A stretch of DNA of 35,798 nucleotides, taken from contig JAZNTV010000042.1 in NCBI GenBank assembly GCA_045591985.1, forward strand, positions 1 to 35,798, written 5' to 3'. Positions 30,844 through 35,798 of this stretch are shown piece after piece. The position numbers were made by a program, and so were the translations under genes. The stretch is from SIG588 sp045591985. Lineage in GTDB: Bacteria > Bacillota > Clostridia > Oscillospirales > Acutalibacteraceae. Each line of letters begins with the position of its first letter. The first letter of the stretch is position 1. The notes beneath the pieces were generated by a model. It was not told the DNA's origin and ran no database searches. It saw only the letters and a list, made by a program, of their open reading frames with translations.

Positions 30844-32141
30844 TGTACCACGTCCTTTCGCGTCGGGAGCAGAGCGGGGGTGTCGAACCACGAGAGTTGT
30901 TGTACGGTTGGGTCGGGCGGAAGTCGGTCGGGATGTAACGTAGCCGAAGCGGTAAGGTGTCGATATATAGCGGTGGGGTCAAAAGCGATACCTTCCTGCA
31001 TTTTGCCGTCACAGGTGACAAAGAATGCCGCGCGTTTCAGTACTACGCCGAGTTTCTTTAAATCCTCAAAGCGCAACGTCCCGGCGCGGCGAGCGGTGAG
31101 AATGCGCCCGGCCGAACGCACACCGATACCCGGCACACGCAATAACAATTCTCGTGGGGCGCGGTTGACTTCCACAGGGAACTCCTCTAAATGGCGAAGT
31201 GCCCACTGGCATTTCGGGTCGAGCAACGGGTCAAGCGAGGGGTGTTGTTCGTCCAACAATTCGCTCACCGAAAAACCGTAAAATCGCAACAACCAATCGG
31301 TTTGATACAGGCGGTGTTCGCGAAGTAACGGAGGCGGTTGGTCGGCGGGAAGAAGTGTGTGATTACCTACGGGAATGTAGGCAGAAAAGAACACACGCTT
31401 CAAGCGGTAGGTCTTATAAAGACTTTCGGACAGTCGCATAATTTGCAGATCCGTCTCGCCCGATGCCCCCACGATCATTTGTGTGCTTTGCCCCGCGGGA
31501 GCAAACGGAACAGCGTGGCGAAACACAGCCAACTCTTCGCGGCTTTGGGTAATGCCGTCGCGAATCGCCCCCATCGGGCGCAGAATAGCACCCTTTTTCT
31601 TGTCGGGCGCTAAACGGGCCAAGCTCTTTTCGCTGGGGAGTTCAATATTCACACTCAAGCGGTCGGATAACCGCCCGAGTTTGTCGATCCATTCGGGAGA
31701 GGCGCCGGGAATGGCCTTGGCATGGATATAACCGTTGAACCCGTGATGACAGCGCAGAAGTTCAAGCGTGCGGCACATCTGCTCGGTCGCACGGTCGGGA
31801 CTCCCCGCTACGCCCGAACTTAAAAACAATCCTTCAATATAGTTGCGGCGATAAAATTCCATGGTCAGCCCCGCGAGTTCTTCGGGGGTAAACGAGGCGC
31901 GGGGAACGTCGTTGGAACGACGGTTGATGCAATATTGGCAATCGTATACACACACATTGGTCTGCAACACTTTAAGAAGCGAGACACACCGTCCGTCCGC
32001 CGAAAAACTGTGACACAGCCCCGGCAAACAGGTGGCGCCGAGCATACCGTGTACCGCCGCCCGCTTCGAGCCGCTTGAAGTGCACGCCACGTCGTATTTG
32101 GCGGAATCCGCCAGTATTTGCAGTTTCTCCATCAATTCCAC
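30822..32141 (-). CDS. Radical SAM protein, putative DNA modification/repair (TIGR03916 family)
   Basis: A 439-aa radical SAM enzyme. The iron-sulfur cluster motif is Cys64-x3-Cys68-x2-Cys71 in NVCVYDCQYCINRRSNDVP. The C-terminus has a helix-hairpin-helix-like DNA-binding segment, LLRVPGIGVRSAGRIL. The family is related to spore photoproduct lyase and pairs with DUF4130. Additional cysteines (20, 38, 43, 52) precede the cluster and are typical of this family. I chose GTG 32139-32141, which fits family N-termini; ATG 32130-32132 is the alternative. Its own promoter lies at 32174-32202. Confidence 0.9.
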   Translation of the reverse strand: MELMEKLQILADSAKYDVACTSSGSKRAAVHGMLGATCLPGLCHSFSADGRCVSLLKVLQTNVCVYDCQYCINRRSNDVPRASFTPEELAGLTMEFYRRNYIEGLFLSSGVAGSPDRATEQMCRTLELLRCHHGFNGYIHAKAIPGASPEWIDKLGRLSDRLSVNIELPSEKSLARLAPDKKKGAILRPMGAIRDGITQSREELAVFRHAVPFAPAGQSTQMIVGASGETDLQIMRLSESLYKTYRLKRVFFSAYIPVGNHTLLPADQPPPLLREHRLYQTDWLLRFYGFSVSELLDEQHPSLDPLLDPKCQWALRHLEEFPVEVNRAPRELLLRVPGIGVRSAGRILTARRAGTLRFEDLKKLGVVLKRAAFFVTCDGKMQEGIAFDPTAIYRHLTASATLHPDRLPPDPTVQQLSWFDTPALLPTRKDVVQCLSGQI

Positions 32142-32173
32142 GGTATCCCGCCCTTTCTGCGTGGTATGTTTAC

Positions 32174-32202
32174 AGTATACCACACGATTTCTGAAAAGTC
32201 AA
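32174..32202 (-). promoter_or_regulatory. Sigma-A promoter for the radical SAM/DUF4130 operon
   Basis: On the minus strand: TTGACT (32197-32202), 17-bp spacer ending TGG, TATACT (32174-32179), about 33 bp before the GTG start. The stretch just upstream contains the motif gaacatatgttt. It resembles half of a palindrome (AACATATGTT) overlapping the -35 region and could be an operator. Confidence 0.8.
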
Positions 32203-32227
32203 ACATATGTTCGTTTTTTAGGATAAG

Positions 32228-32260
32228 AAAAATCTGCCTTTACAAAAAGGTAAAGGCAGA
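32228..32260 (-). terminator. Terminator of the ECF/kinase/VOC/GNAT operon
   Basis: CTGCCTTTAC (32234-32243) pairs with GTAAAGGCAG; on the minus strand it is followed by ATTTTTC. It lies just after the stop of the GNAT gene. Confidence 0.88.
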
Positions 32261-32275
32261 CGCTTGTGCGGGGAC

Positions 32276-32824
32276 TCAGTCTAGGTATTTTTGCATATAG
32301 ATCTCACTCAAAAAAGTACCGTCTTTAAGTTTGAAAGCGTTTGGTTTTTGCGAAACGACACGGAATCCGAACTTTTCATACAGACGTTGCGCACGGTCGT
32401 TTCCTTCGGAAAATTCAAGTTCCATAATGGCGACTTTACGTAACCGTGCCGCAGCTATCAACTCTTCAAACATAGCGGAACCGATTCCGAGATTCCAGTA
32501 TTTCTTGCCGATCGCAATCGAAACGGAGGCGCGGTGAGCGGTCTTTATGCTGTTATTGAAGAGAATCTCGCAGTGGCCGACGATCGTGCCGTTCACATAA
32601 CAGGCAATGCCCATGGTGTCGGGGGACGAGCGTTGCCGCTCGATCCAGGCGGCCTCTTCTTCAACGGTAACAGTCCACTCTTCGGGATAACGTGCCAGAA
32701 AATCCGTTTCACCGCAGGCTTGTTTTACGCAGTTTAGCAATTGTTCCGCCTCTTCGACGCGCGGACTCTGCAAAACGGCGGGTTGTCCGTCTTTCAGTGT
32801 TATGATTTTGCGGTCGAACAGCAT
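32276..32824 (-). CDS. GNAT family N-acetyltransferase
   Basis: A 182-aa acetyl-CoA-dependent acyltransferase. The acetyl-CoA-binding motif lies in IAIGKKYWNLGIGSAMF, followed by MELEFSEGNDRAQRLYEKFGF, the standard GNAT motif A and B arrangement. The acceptor cannot be predicted; relatives acetylate ribosomal protein N-termini, amino acids or small amines. GAGGTG lies 6 nt before the ATG, inside the end of the VOC gene; only 2 bp separate the two. It ends the four-gene minus-strand operon. Confidence 0.9.
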   Translation of the reverse strand: MLFDRKIITLKDGQPAVLQSPRVEEAEQLLNCVKQACGETDFLARYPEEWTVTVEEEAAWIERQRSSPDTMGIACYVNGTIVGHCEILFNNSIKTAHRASVSIAIGKKYWNLGIGSAMFEELIAAARLRKVAIMELEFSEGNDRAQRLYEKFGFRVVSQKPNAFKLKDGTFLSEIYMQKYLD

Positions 32825-32826
32825 GC

Positions 32827-33231
32827 TTACACCTCACAGAAGAATTCGAGTTGCTCGTTGTCGGGGCCTTTCACAAAGGCGATGTGAATACTCATCGGGG
32901 CGGGGGAAGATGGGAGCGGCACCGTCTTGGGCTCAATATGCGGTAAGAACCCGGCCTTCAAAGCCAGTGCATACGCCCCGTCTACATCGGTAGTGTGCAG
33001 TGCCAGATGTTGCCATTTGCCGTTTTCGTGATAGGCATCCGACCCGTCGGCAAACAGTTCCAATCGGCCGCCGTCGCCGATATCCAACATTACGATAAGC
33101 CCGCTGCCTTCGCCCCAGCGCGCCACTTCGATCATGCCGAGCGCTTTGTACATTGTGAGGCTCTTTTCGATGTCGCAGCACCGCAGAGCCGCATGGTGAA
33201 AGCCGAGAGCGGGAAGATGTTGATTTTTCAT
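32827..33231 (-). CDS. VOC family protein (glyoxalase/bleomycin-resistance fold)
   Basis: A 134-aa single-chain VOC protein with two beta-alpha-beta-beta-beta modules. Candidate metal ligands lie at the expected positions: His in GFHHAAL, Glu in GRLELF, His in WQHLALHTTDVD and Glu in NEQLEFF. The substrate is unknown; lactoylglutathione lyase, dioxygenase or drug-binding roles are all possible in this fold. AGGAGG precedes the ATG within the 15-bp gap after the kinase-fusion gene. Confidence 0.9.
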   Translation of the reverse strand: MKNQHLPALGFHHAALRCCDIEKSLTMYKALGMIEVARWGEGSGLIVMLDIGDGGRLELFADGSDAYHENGKWQHLALHTTDVDGAYALALKAGFLPHIEPKTVPLPSSPAPMSIHIAFVKGPDNEQLEFFCEV

Positions 33232-33246
33232 GATGATTTCCTCCTG

Positions 33247-34287
33247 TTATCGAACGGGGATGCAGAGATCACACCGTTCTTTGATGTTGGTTTGGGTAAA
33301 ATAGGCGTTTTCCATCGGGATCCATTCCTCGGAAAACCGTTTGGCAAGTGCGGGGGTATTACGTTTGGCAATGCGAGCTTTTTGTTGTTCGGGCGGGATA
33401 TCCAAGAAGAGTAACAGGTCGTAATAACGGCCGAAGGCGGTATGCGCGGCGTATACGCCCTCTACCACCGTCAGTTTCTTTGGCGGGACGGATATCTCTT
33501 CGCCCGGGGTCATTGTTCCGCAATCAAAGCGGCGATAGTGAATGGGGGAGCCTGTTCTCATCGGTTGCAACACTTCTTCTGAAAAGCGTTCACGGTCGAT
33601 GTTGCCGCCGACTTCCGAAAGACGTGCGGCGGTACGCTGTTCGGGACGCAAAAAGAAATCGTCCATCGCAATAAGGGCGGCATCATAAAGGGTGGTAAGC
33701 AGGTTGCTTAAGGTGGATTTCCCGGCGGCACTGCCGCCCTCTATGGCCAGGGTTACCGACCCGTTGCGCAGTTGCTTGTCGAGTTCTTGAAACAGCGGTA
33801 AGAAGGGGATAAATTCATTGGCGATCACACGGTATGAAGGACGATAGAGGTTGCGAAATGCGTCGGAATGATGCAAGGCGGGATATCCCGCCGTTGCCCA
33901 TTTTGCCGCCGCAGCGTCGAAGGCTTCACTCGAAAAAGGAAGCACCCCTTCCGCGACTAACCCTTTCGCTATGGCCAGTTTTTCCGCCAAACGCACAGCA
34001 CCGTCTGCCTCTGTTTTGGCCGAAAGCAAGAACAAATGTCCGAGCGTTTCAGGGGCAAGAAGATCCAACGGGATACGGCTGTATGCGCCGTCGAGCGGTT
34101 CGATCGCTTGCGGTGTGTGTCCTTTGTCGACTTTTTCTGCCGCGATGCGTTCCACCGCCGTATCAAGCGACGATACCGCGTGTTCACATCCGAAAGAACT
34201 TTGAAATACGTATTTAAAAAGATCTTCGATCTGCAAGGCAGGATACGCCGTGCAATACGAGAGTAATCGTTCGCGGGTGGTATTCAC
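33247..34287 (-). CDS. Two-domain protein with C-terminal uridine-kinase-like domain
   Basis: A 346-aa protein. The first 175 residues form an unfamiliar domain with the conserved-looking stretches FQSSFGCEHAVSS and EPLDGAYSRIPLDLLAPE. The second half is a P-loop kinase like uridine kinase or phosphoribulokinase: AIEGGSAAGKSTLSNLL, MDDFFLRPEQR, YRRFDC, and VVEGVYA. The sugar or nucleoside phosphorylated is unknown. The start is GTG 34285-34287, overlapping the stop of the ECF transporter gene (GTGA), so uptake and phosphorylation could be coupled. Confidence 0.85.
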   Translation of the reverse strand: MNTTRERLLSYCTAYPALQIEDLFKYVFQSSFGCEHAVSSLDTAVERIAAEKVDKGHTPQAIEPLDGAYSRIPLDLLAPETLGHLFLLSAKTEADGAVRLAEKLAIAKGLVAEGVLPFSSEAFDAAAAKWATAGYPALHHSDAFRNLYRPSYRVIANEFIPFLPLFQELDKQLRNGSVTLAIEGGSAAGKSTLSNLLTTLYDAALIAMDDFFLRPEQRTAARLSEVGGNIDRERFSEEVLQPMRTGSPIHYRRFDCGTMTPGEEISVPPKKLTVVEGVYAAHTAFGRYYDLLLFLDIPPEQQKARIAKRNTPALAKRFSEEWIPMENAYFTQTNIKERCDLCIPVR

Positions 34288-34826
34288 ACAGATTCACTCC
34301 ATCGCTGAAATTTACTTTCCCACAGCATTACCAATACGGGAATCAGTACGATCTGCAAAATAACGGCAGGAATCGCGTTGGTAACGGCACCGGCCCAAAA
34401 CGCCGCCCACGTGAAAGAGCGTGCTTGCATTCCCAAACACAGCATCATCGTCGCCCCCCATACCAAACGACCGAGGAGCATGGCGGTTATTAACGAGAGG
34501 TAAATATACGGCTTTCGGCGCGGGAGAAAGCGATGCATCCATCCCGCTACGGCGCCATAGGTGGCCAGTTCCGCCGCCATGCAGACGGCTGTAGGGAACA
34601 TCGGTGGCATGCCGAGTATGAGCGAGCGCAACAACGGTGCGATCAGACCGAGCGCCGCCCCCCACGGCCCACCGCAGAAGAATCCGCAAAGCAGTACGGG
34701 AATATGTAAAGGGCAAAGTGTGGCACCGATTTCGGGGACTTGCCCCGTTAAAAACGGCAACACGAACGCCATCGCCAAAAACAATGCGGTGATGGTCAAT
34801 TTTTGCAGGTGAGAGAGCGTTTTCAT
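34284..34826 (-). CDS. ECF transporter S component
   Basis: A 180-aa membrane protein with five to six hydrophobic segments. It resembles S components of energy-coupling-factor vitamin transporters. The segment PHIP-like LCPLHIPVLLCGFFCGGPWG and PLLRSLILGMPPMFPTA are family-like and point to the pantothenate/folate-type branch, but I cannot assign the substrate. The energising EcfA/EcfT module is not in the window and would be shared. AAAGGAG precedes the ATG. It opens the four-gene operon and overlaps the kinase-fusion gene by 4 bp. The leader is only about 30 nt, so no riboswitch is possible. Confidence 0.85.
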   Translation of the reverse strand: MKTLSHLQKLTITALFLAMAFVLPFLTGQVPEIGATLCPLHIPVLLCGFFCGGPWGAALGLIAPLLRSLILGMPPMFPTAVCMAAELATYGAVAGWMHRFLPRRKPYIYLSLITAMLLGRLVWGATMMLCLGMQARSFTWAAFWAGAVTNAIPAVILQIVLIPVLVMLWESKFQRWSESV

Positions 34827-34855
34827 ACAAACTCCTTTGGGTGGGGATTGGTTTC

Positions 34856-34884
34856 AGTATAACACAAACATTGTCGAAATGCAA
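34856..34884 (-). promoter_or_regulatory. Sigma-A promoter for the ECF operon
   Basis: On the minus strand: TTGCAT (34879-34884), 17-bp spacer, TATACT (34856-34861), about 30 bp before the ATG. The -35 box is weak (three of six). Confidence 0.65.
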
Positions 34885-35018
34885 CGGGGGCGATCACTCT
34901 CTTGTAAGGACTGTAAAAGATGGTTTGCCGTCTTGCATATTATCTCAACGCTCCGTTGTCTTCCACACGGGTGGCTGTTAGCAAATGGCGCAATATACGT
35001 ACAAAACGTTAGTTTTTA
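34885..35018. other. Intergenic stretch with no recognised feature
   Basis: Between the ECF promoter and the hairpin array I see no open frame with a ribosome site, no tRNA and no clear repeat. Composition becomes more AT-rich across it. It is the start of a 680-bp gene-free region whose other contents are listed separately. Confidence 0.5.
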
Positions 35019-35188
35019 GTGATAATCCGTCTTCGACGGAGTGATATATTTTGCTGCGCAAAATGTGATATTGAAACCTGCGGTTTCAGTGATATTATAT
35101 TCGCCCCTAACGCCCGCAGGCATATCACTTGCGAAGCAAATATCACGCACCGAAGGTGCATATAACTCGCCGTAAGGCGAATATAACT
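35019..35188. repeat. Array of six small hairpins joined by repeated linkers
   Basis: Six perfect stem-loops with different stems but near-identical linkers. Left half: GTGATAA, stem TCCGTC/GACGGA (35026-35040), GTGATAT, ATTTTGC/GCAAAAT (35048-35064), GTGATAT, TGAAACC/GGTTTCA (35072-35088), GTGATAT. A 26-nt centre (35096-35121) follows. Right half: ATATCAC, TTGC/GCAA (35129-35139), ATATCAC, GCACC/GGTGC (35147-35159), ATATAACT, TCGCC/GGCGA (35167-35180), ATATAACT. The right linkers are the reverse complement, exact or drifted, of the left ones, so the array is a large imperfect palindrome. Loops are 3-4 nt (TTC, TGC, TGC, then GAA, GAA, GTAA). No protein is encoded. I recall comparable elements in other gut Clostridia genomes but know of no assigned function. 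Confidence 0.85.
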
Positions 35189-35224
35189 GAAAACGACAAG
35201 TTTCTATCGAAACTTGTCGTTTTC
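35189..35224 (-). terminator. Long hairpin, probable tRNA terminator
   Basis: Two perfect 16-nt arms (35189-35204 and 35209-35224) with a 4-nt loop. On the minus strand it begins right after the CCA end of the tRNA-Ser-like fragment and ends in a GTTTTC tail, as expected for the terminator of that tRNA. It can equally be counted as the seventh and last hairpin of the array. Confidence 0.75.
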
Positions 35225-35247
35225 TGGCAGAGGATGAGGGATTCGAA
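35225..35247 (-). pseudogene. 3' end of a tRNA-Ser-like gene, probable attachment site
   Basis: The 23 nt on the minus strand split exactly into a T loop (TTCGAAT), a T-stem 3' strand (CCCTC), an acceptor 3' strand (ATCCTCT), discriminator G and CCA. A discriminator G with this acceptor is typical of tRNA-Ser. Nothing upstream (higher coordinates) continues the cloverleaf: no matching T-stem 5' half, anticodon arm or D arm is found. This is the footprint expected when an element integrates into a tRNA 3' end and one boundary keeps only the duplicated end. No integrase is in the window. Confidence 0.55.
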
Positions 35248-35434
35248 TTCCCCCAGGTGATTACTTTTTATAACAAAAGTTCGCAATATATTAGTAAATA
35301 TAAGCGTTTCCGAAACTTTTTAGTAACACTTTTAACCACCGTTTACTACCCTATATCACTCCTATAAGGGGAAAAATAAGGGGAAACTTTTTATGAACGC
35401 TGCATAGCAGGTACAAATAAAACGTATAATAAAT
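35248..35434. other. AT-rich gene-free DNA beyond the tRNA scar
   Basis: About 190 bp clearly more AT-rich than the rest of the window. It contains short direct repeats (AAGGGGAAA and ATAAGGGGAAA at about 35366-35387) but no open frame with a ribosome site and no tRNA. It may be the terminal part of an integrated element. Confidence 0.4.
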
Positions 35435-35473
35435 TTATGTCGCAGACAGCCTAAGCAACTGTCTGCGACATAA
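35435..35473. repeat. 15-bp perfect inverted repeat
   Basis: TTATGTCGCAGACAG (35435-35449) and CTGTCTGCGACATAA (35459-35473) are exact complements around a 9-nt loop. Downstream on the plus strand the sequence is T-rich (TACTATTTTCTCCC), and a second smaller hairpin, CCCTT-TTCC-AAGGG, precedes GCTTTTTG. It could be a terminator or a terminal repeat; it lies between the AT-rich stretch and the end of the dehydrogenase gene. Confidence 0.65.
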
Positions 35474-35509
35474 TACTATTTTCTCCCTTTTCCAAGGGGC
35501 TTTTTGATT

Positions 35510-35798
35510 TTAGGGAATTTGCCCGGCAAGCTCATCCAAAATGCCCAGATCCCAAGCTAAGCGGGATAGGACATATTTATCCCGAATGTCCTTGGTTGCT
35601 TTAAAGGTAGTTCTGGCACATTCAGTGTCTACGCCGATGGCAGATAAATCCTTGGGAATACCGATGGTATCCAGCAGTTTTTCGATCTCCTCAGAAGAAG
35701 GCAGTTCTTCGTCCATAATCTGCAAAATTCTGTCCCAATTTTCGGCTATAATGTTAAATCGTGCAGGGTGGGTATCTTTCCGATACTTGCCCTCTTTC
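35510..35798 (-). CDS. sn-glycerol-1-phosphate dehydrogenase-like protein, C-terminal part
   Basis: The C-terminal 95 residues of a protein whose 5' part lies beyond the window edge; the frame stays open to the last base. It reads FNIIAENWDRILQ, then LLDTIGIPKDLSAIG, then TKDIRDKYVLSRLAWDLGIL. This resembles the end of AraM/EgsA-type sn-glycerol-1-phosphate dehydrogenases of the iron-containing alcohol dehydrogenase superfamily. The B. subtilis enzyme makes glycerol-1-phosphate for archaea-like heptaprenyl lipids and lies near arabinose genes. Codon use is less GC-rich than in the rest of the window, suggesting separate ancestry. The metal ligands are in the missing part, so activity cannot be judged. 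Confidence 0.65.
   Translation of the reverse strand, partial: KEGKYRKDTHPARFNIIAENWDRILQIMDEELPSSEEIEKLLDTIGIPKDLSAIGVDTECARTTFKATKDIRDKYVLSRLAWDLGILDELAGQIP

Noticed and set aside
34827..34855. Vitamin riboswitch before the ECF transporter gene
   Set aside because: The predicted leader is about 30 nt, far too short for any known riboswitch.
35019..35224. CRISPR array
   Set aside because: The linkers are only 7-8 bp and invert halfway; the intervening units are self-complementary hairpins, not unique spacers, and no cas genes are near.

Overview
The window reads as ordinary chromosome of a Gram-positive, GC-rich member of the Clostridia, most likely an uncultured gut Oscillospirales/Ruminococcaceae-type bacterium. 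The grounds are strong Shine-Dalgarno sites, sigma-A promoters with 17-bp spacers, sporulation genes (a SpoVM homologue and a SPOCS/LysM protein), a PASTA-domain kinase, and a housekeeping gene order shared with Bacillus subtilis. This placement is inferred from gene content only.

Layout. 1-900 (minus strand): a two-tRNA operon (Trp-CCA and a CAU tRNA) and a small operon of a DUF1653 protein and a four-cysteine protein. 1061-2709: gap (GAPDH) with its promoter and a hairpin, then a VanZ-like membrane protein. 2706-5112: proC-rsmD-coaD-coiled-coil operon. 5173-8183: rlmB plus a 709-aa membrane protein that looks like a P-type ATPase stripped of its catalytic motifs. 8204-10481: an EF-G-like GTPase as a single unit. 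10491-15229: an accessory sugar operon (SGNH hydrolase, TIM-barrel isomerase, GH36 alpha-galactosidase, 2-phosphosulfolactate-phosphatase-like protein, zinc-ribbon membrane protein). 15274-28115: a 13-gene run, yicC-remA-gmk-rpoZ-priA-def-fmt-metallopeptidase-rsmB-rlmN-stp-prkC-rsgA, largely collinear with the yloC-cpgA region of B. subtilis but with a metallopeptidase inserted and coaBC absent between rpoZ and priA. 28165-30080: sporulation-related genes, namely a 50-aa membrane protein, a 29-aa SpoVM homologue, and a SPOCS+LysM protein with a possible sigma-E promoter. 30079-34884 (minus strand): a radical-SAM/DUF4130 DNA-repair-type pair, and an operon of ECF transporter S component, kinase fusion, VOC protein and GNAT acetyltransferase. 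34885-35798: a base-composition break holding an array of small hairpins joined by repeated linkers, a strong hairpin terminator, the last 23 nt of a tRNA-Ser-like gene (a likely attachment-site scar), AT-rich DNA, a 15-bp perfect inverted repeat, and the 3' end of a sn-glycerol-1-phosphate dehydrogenase-like gene cut by the window edge.

How the genes work together. The central block joins nucleotide supply (gmk), RNA polymerase (rpoZ), replication restart (priA), N-terminal formyl-Met handling (fmt/def), rRNA methylation (rsmB, rlmN, with rsmD and rlmB upstream), ribosome assembly (rsgA) and reversible Ser/Thr phosphorylation (stp/prkC). Most of its genes overlap or lie within a few bases of each other, so it is probably cotranscribed. 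The most notable items are the hairpin array with its tRNA scar, the degenerate P-type ATPase, the apparent ACG start codon of the membrane metallopeptidase, and the very small spoVM gene.
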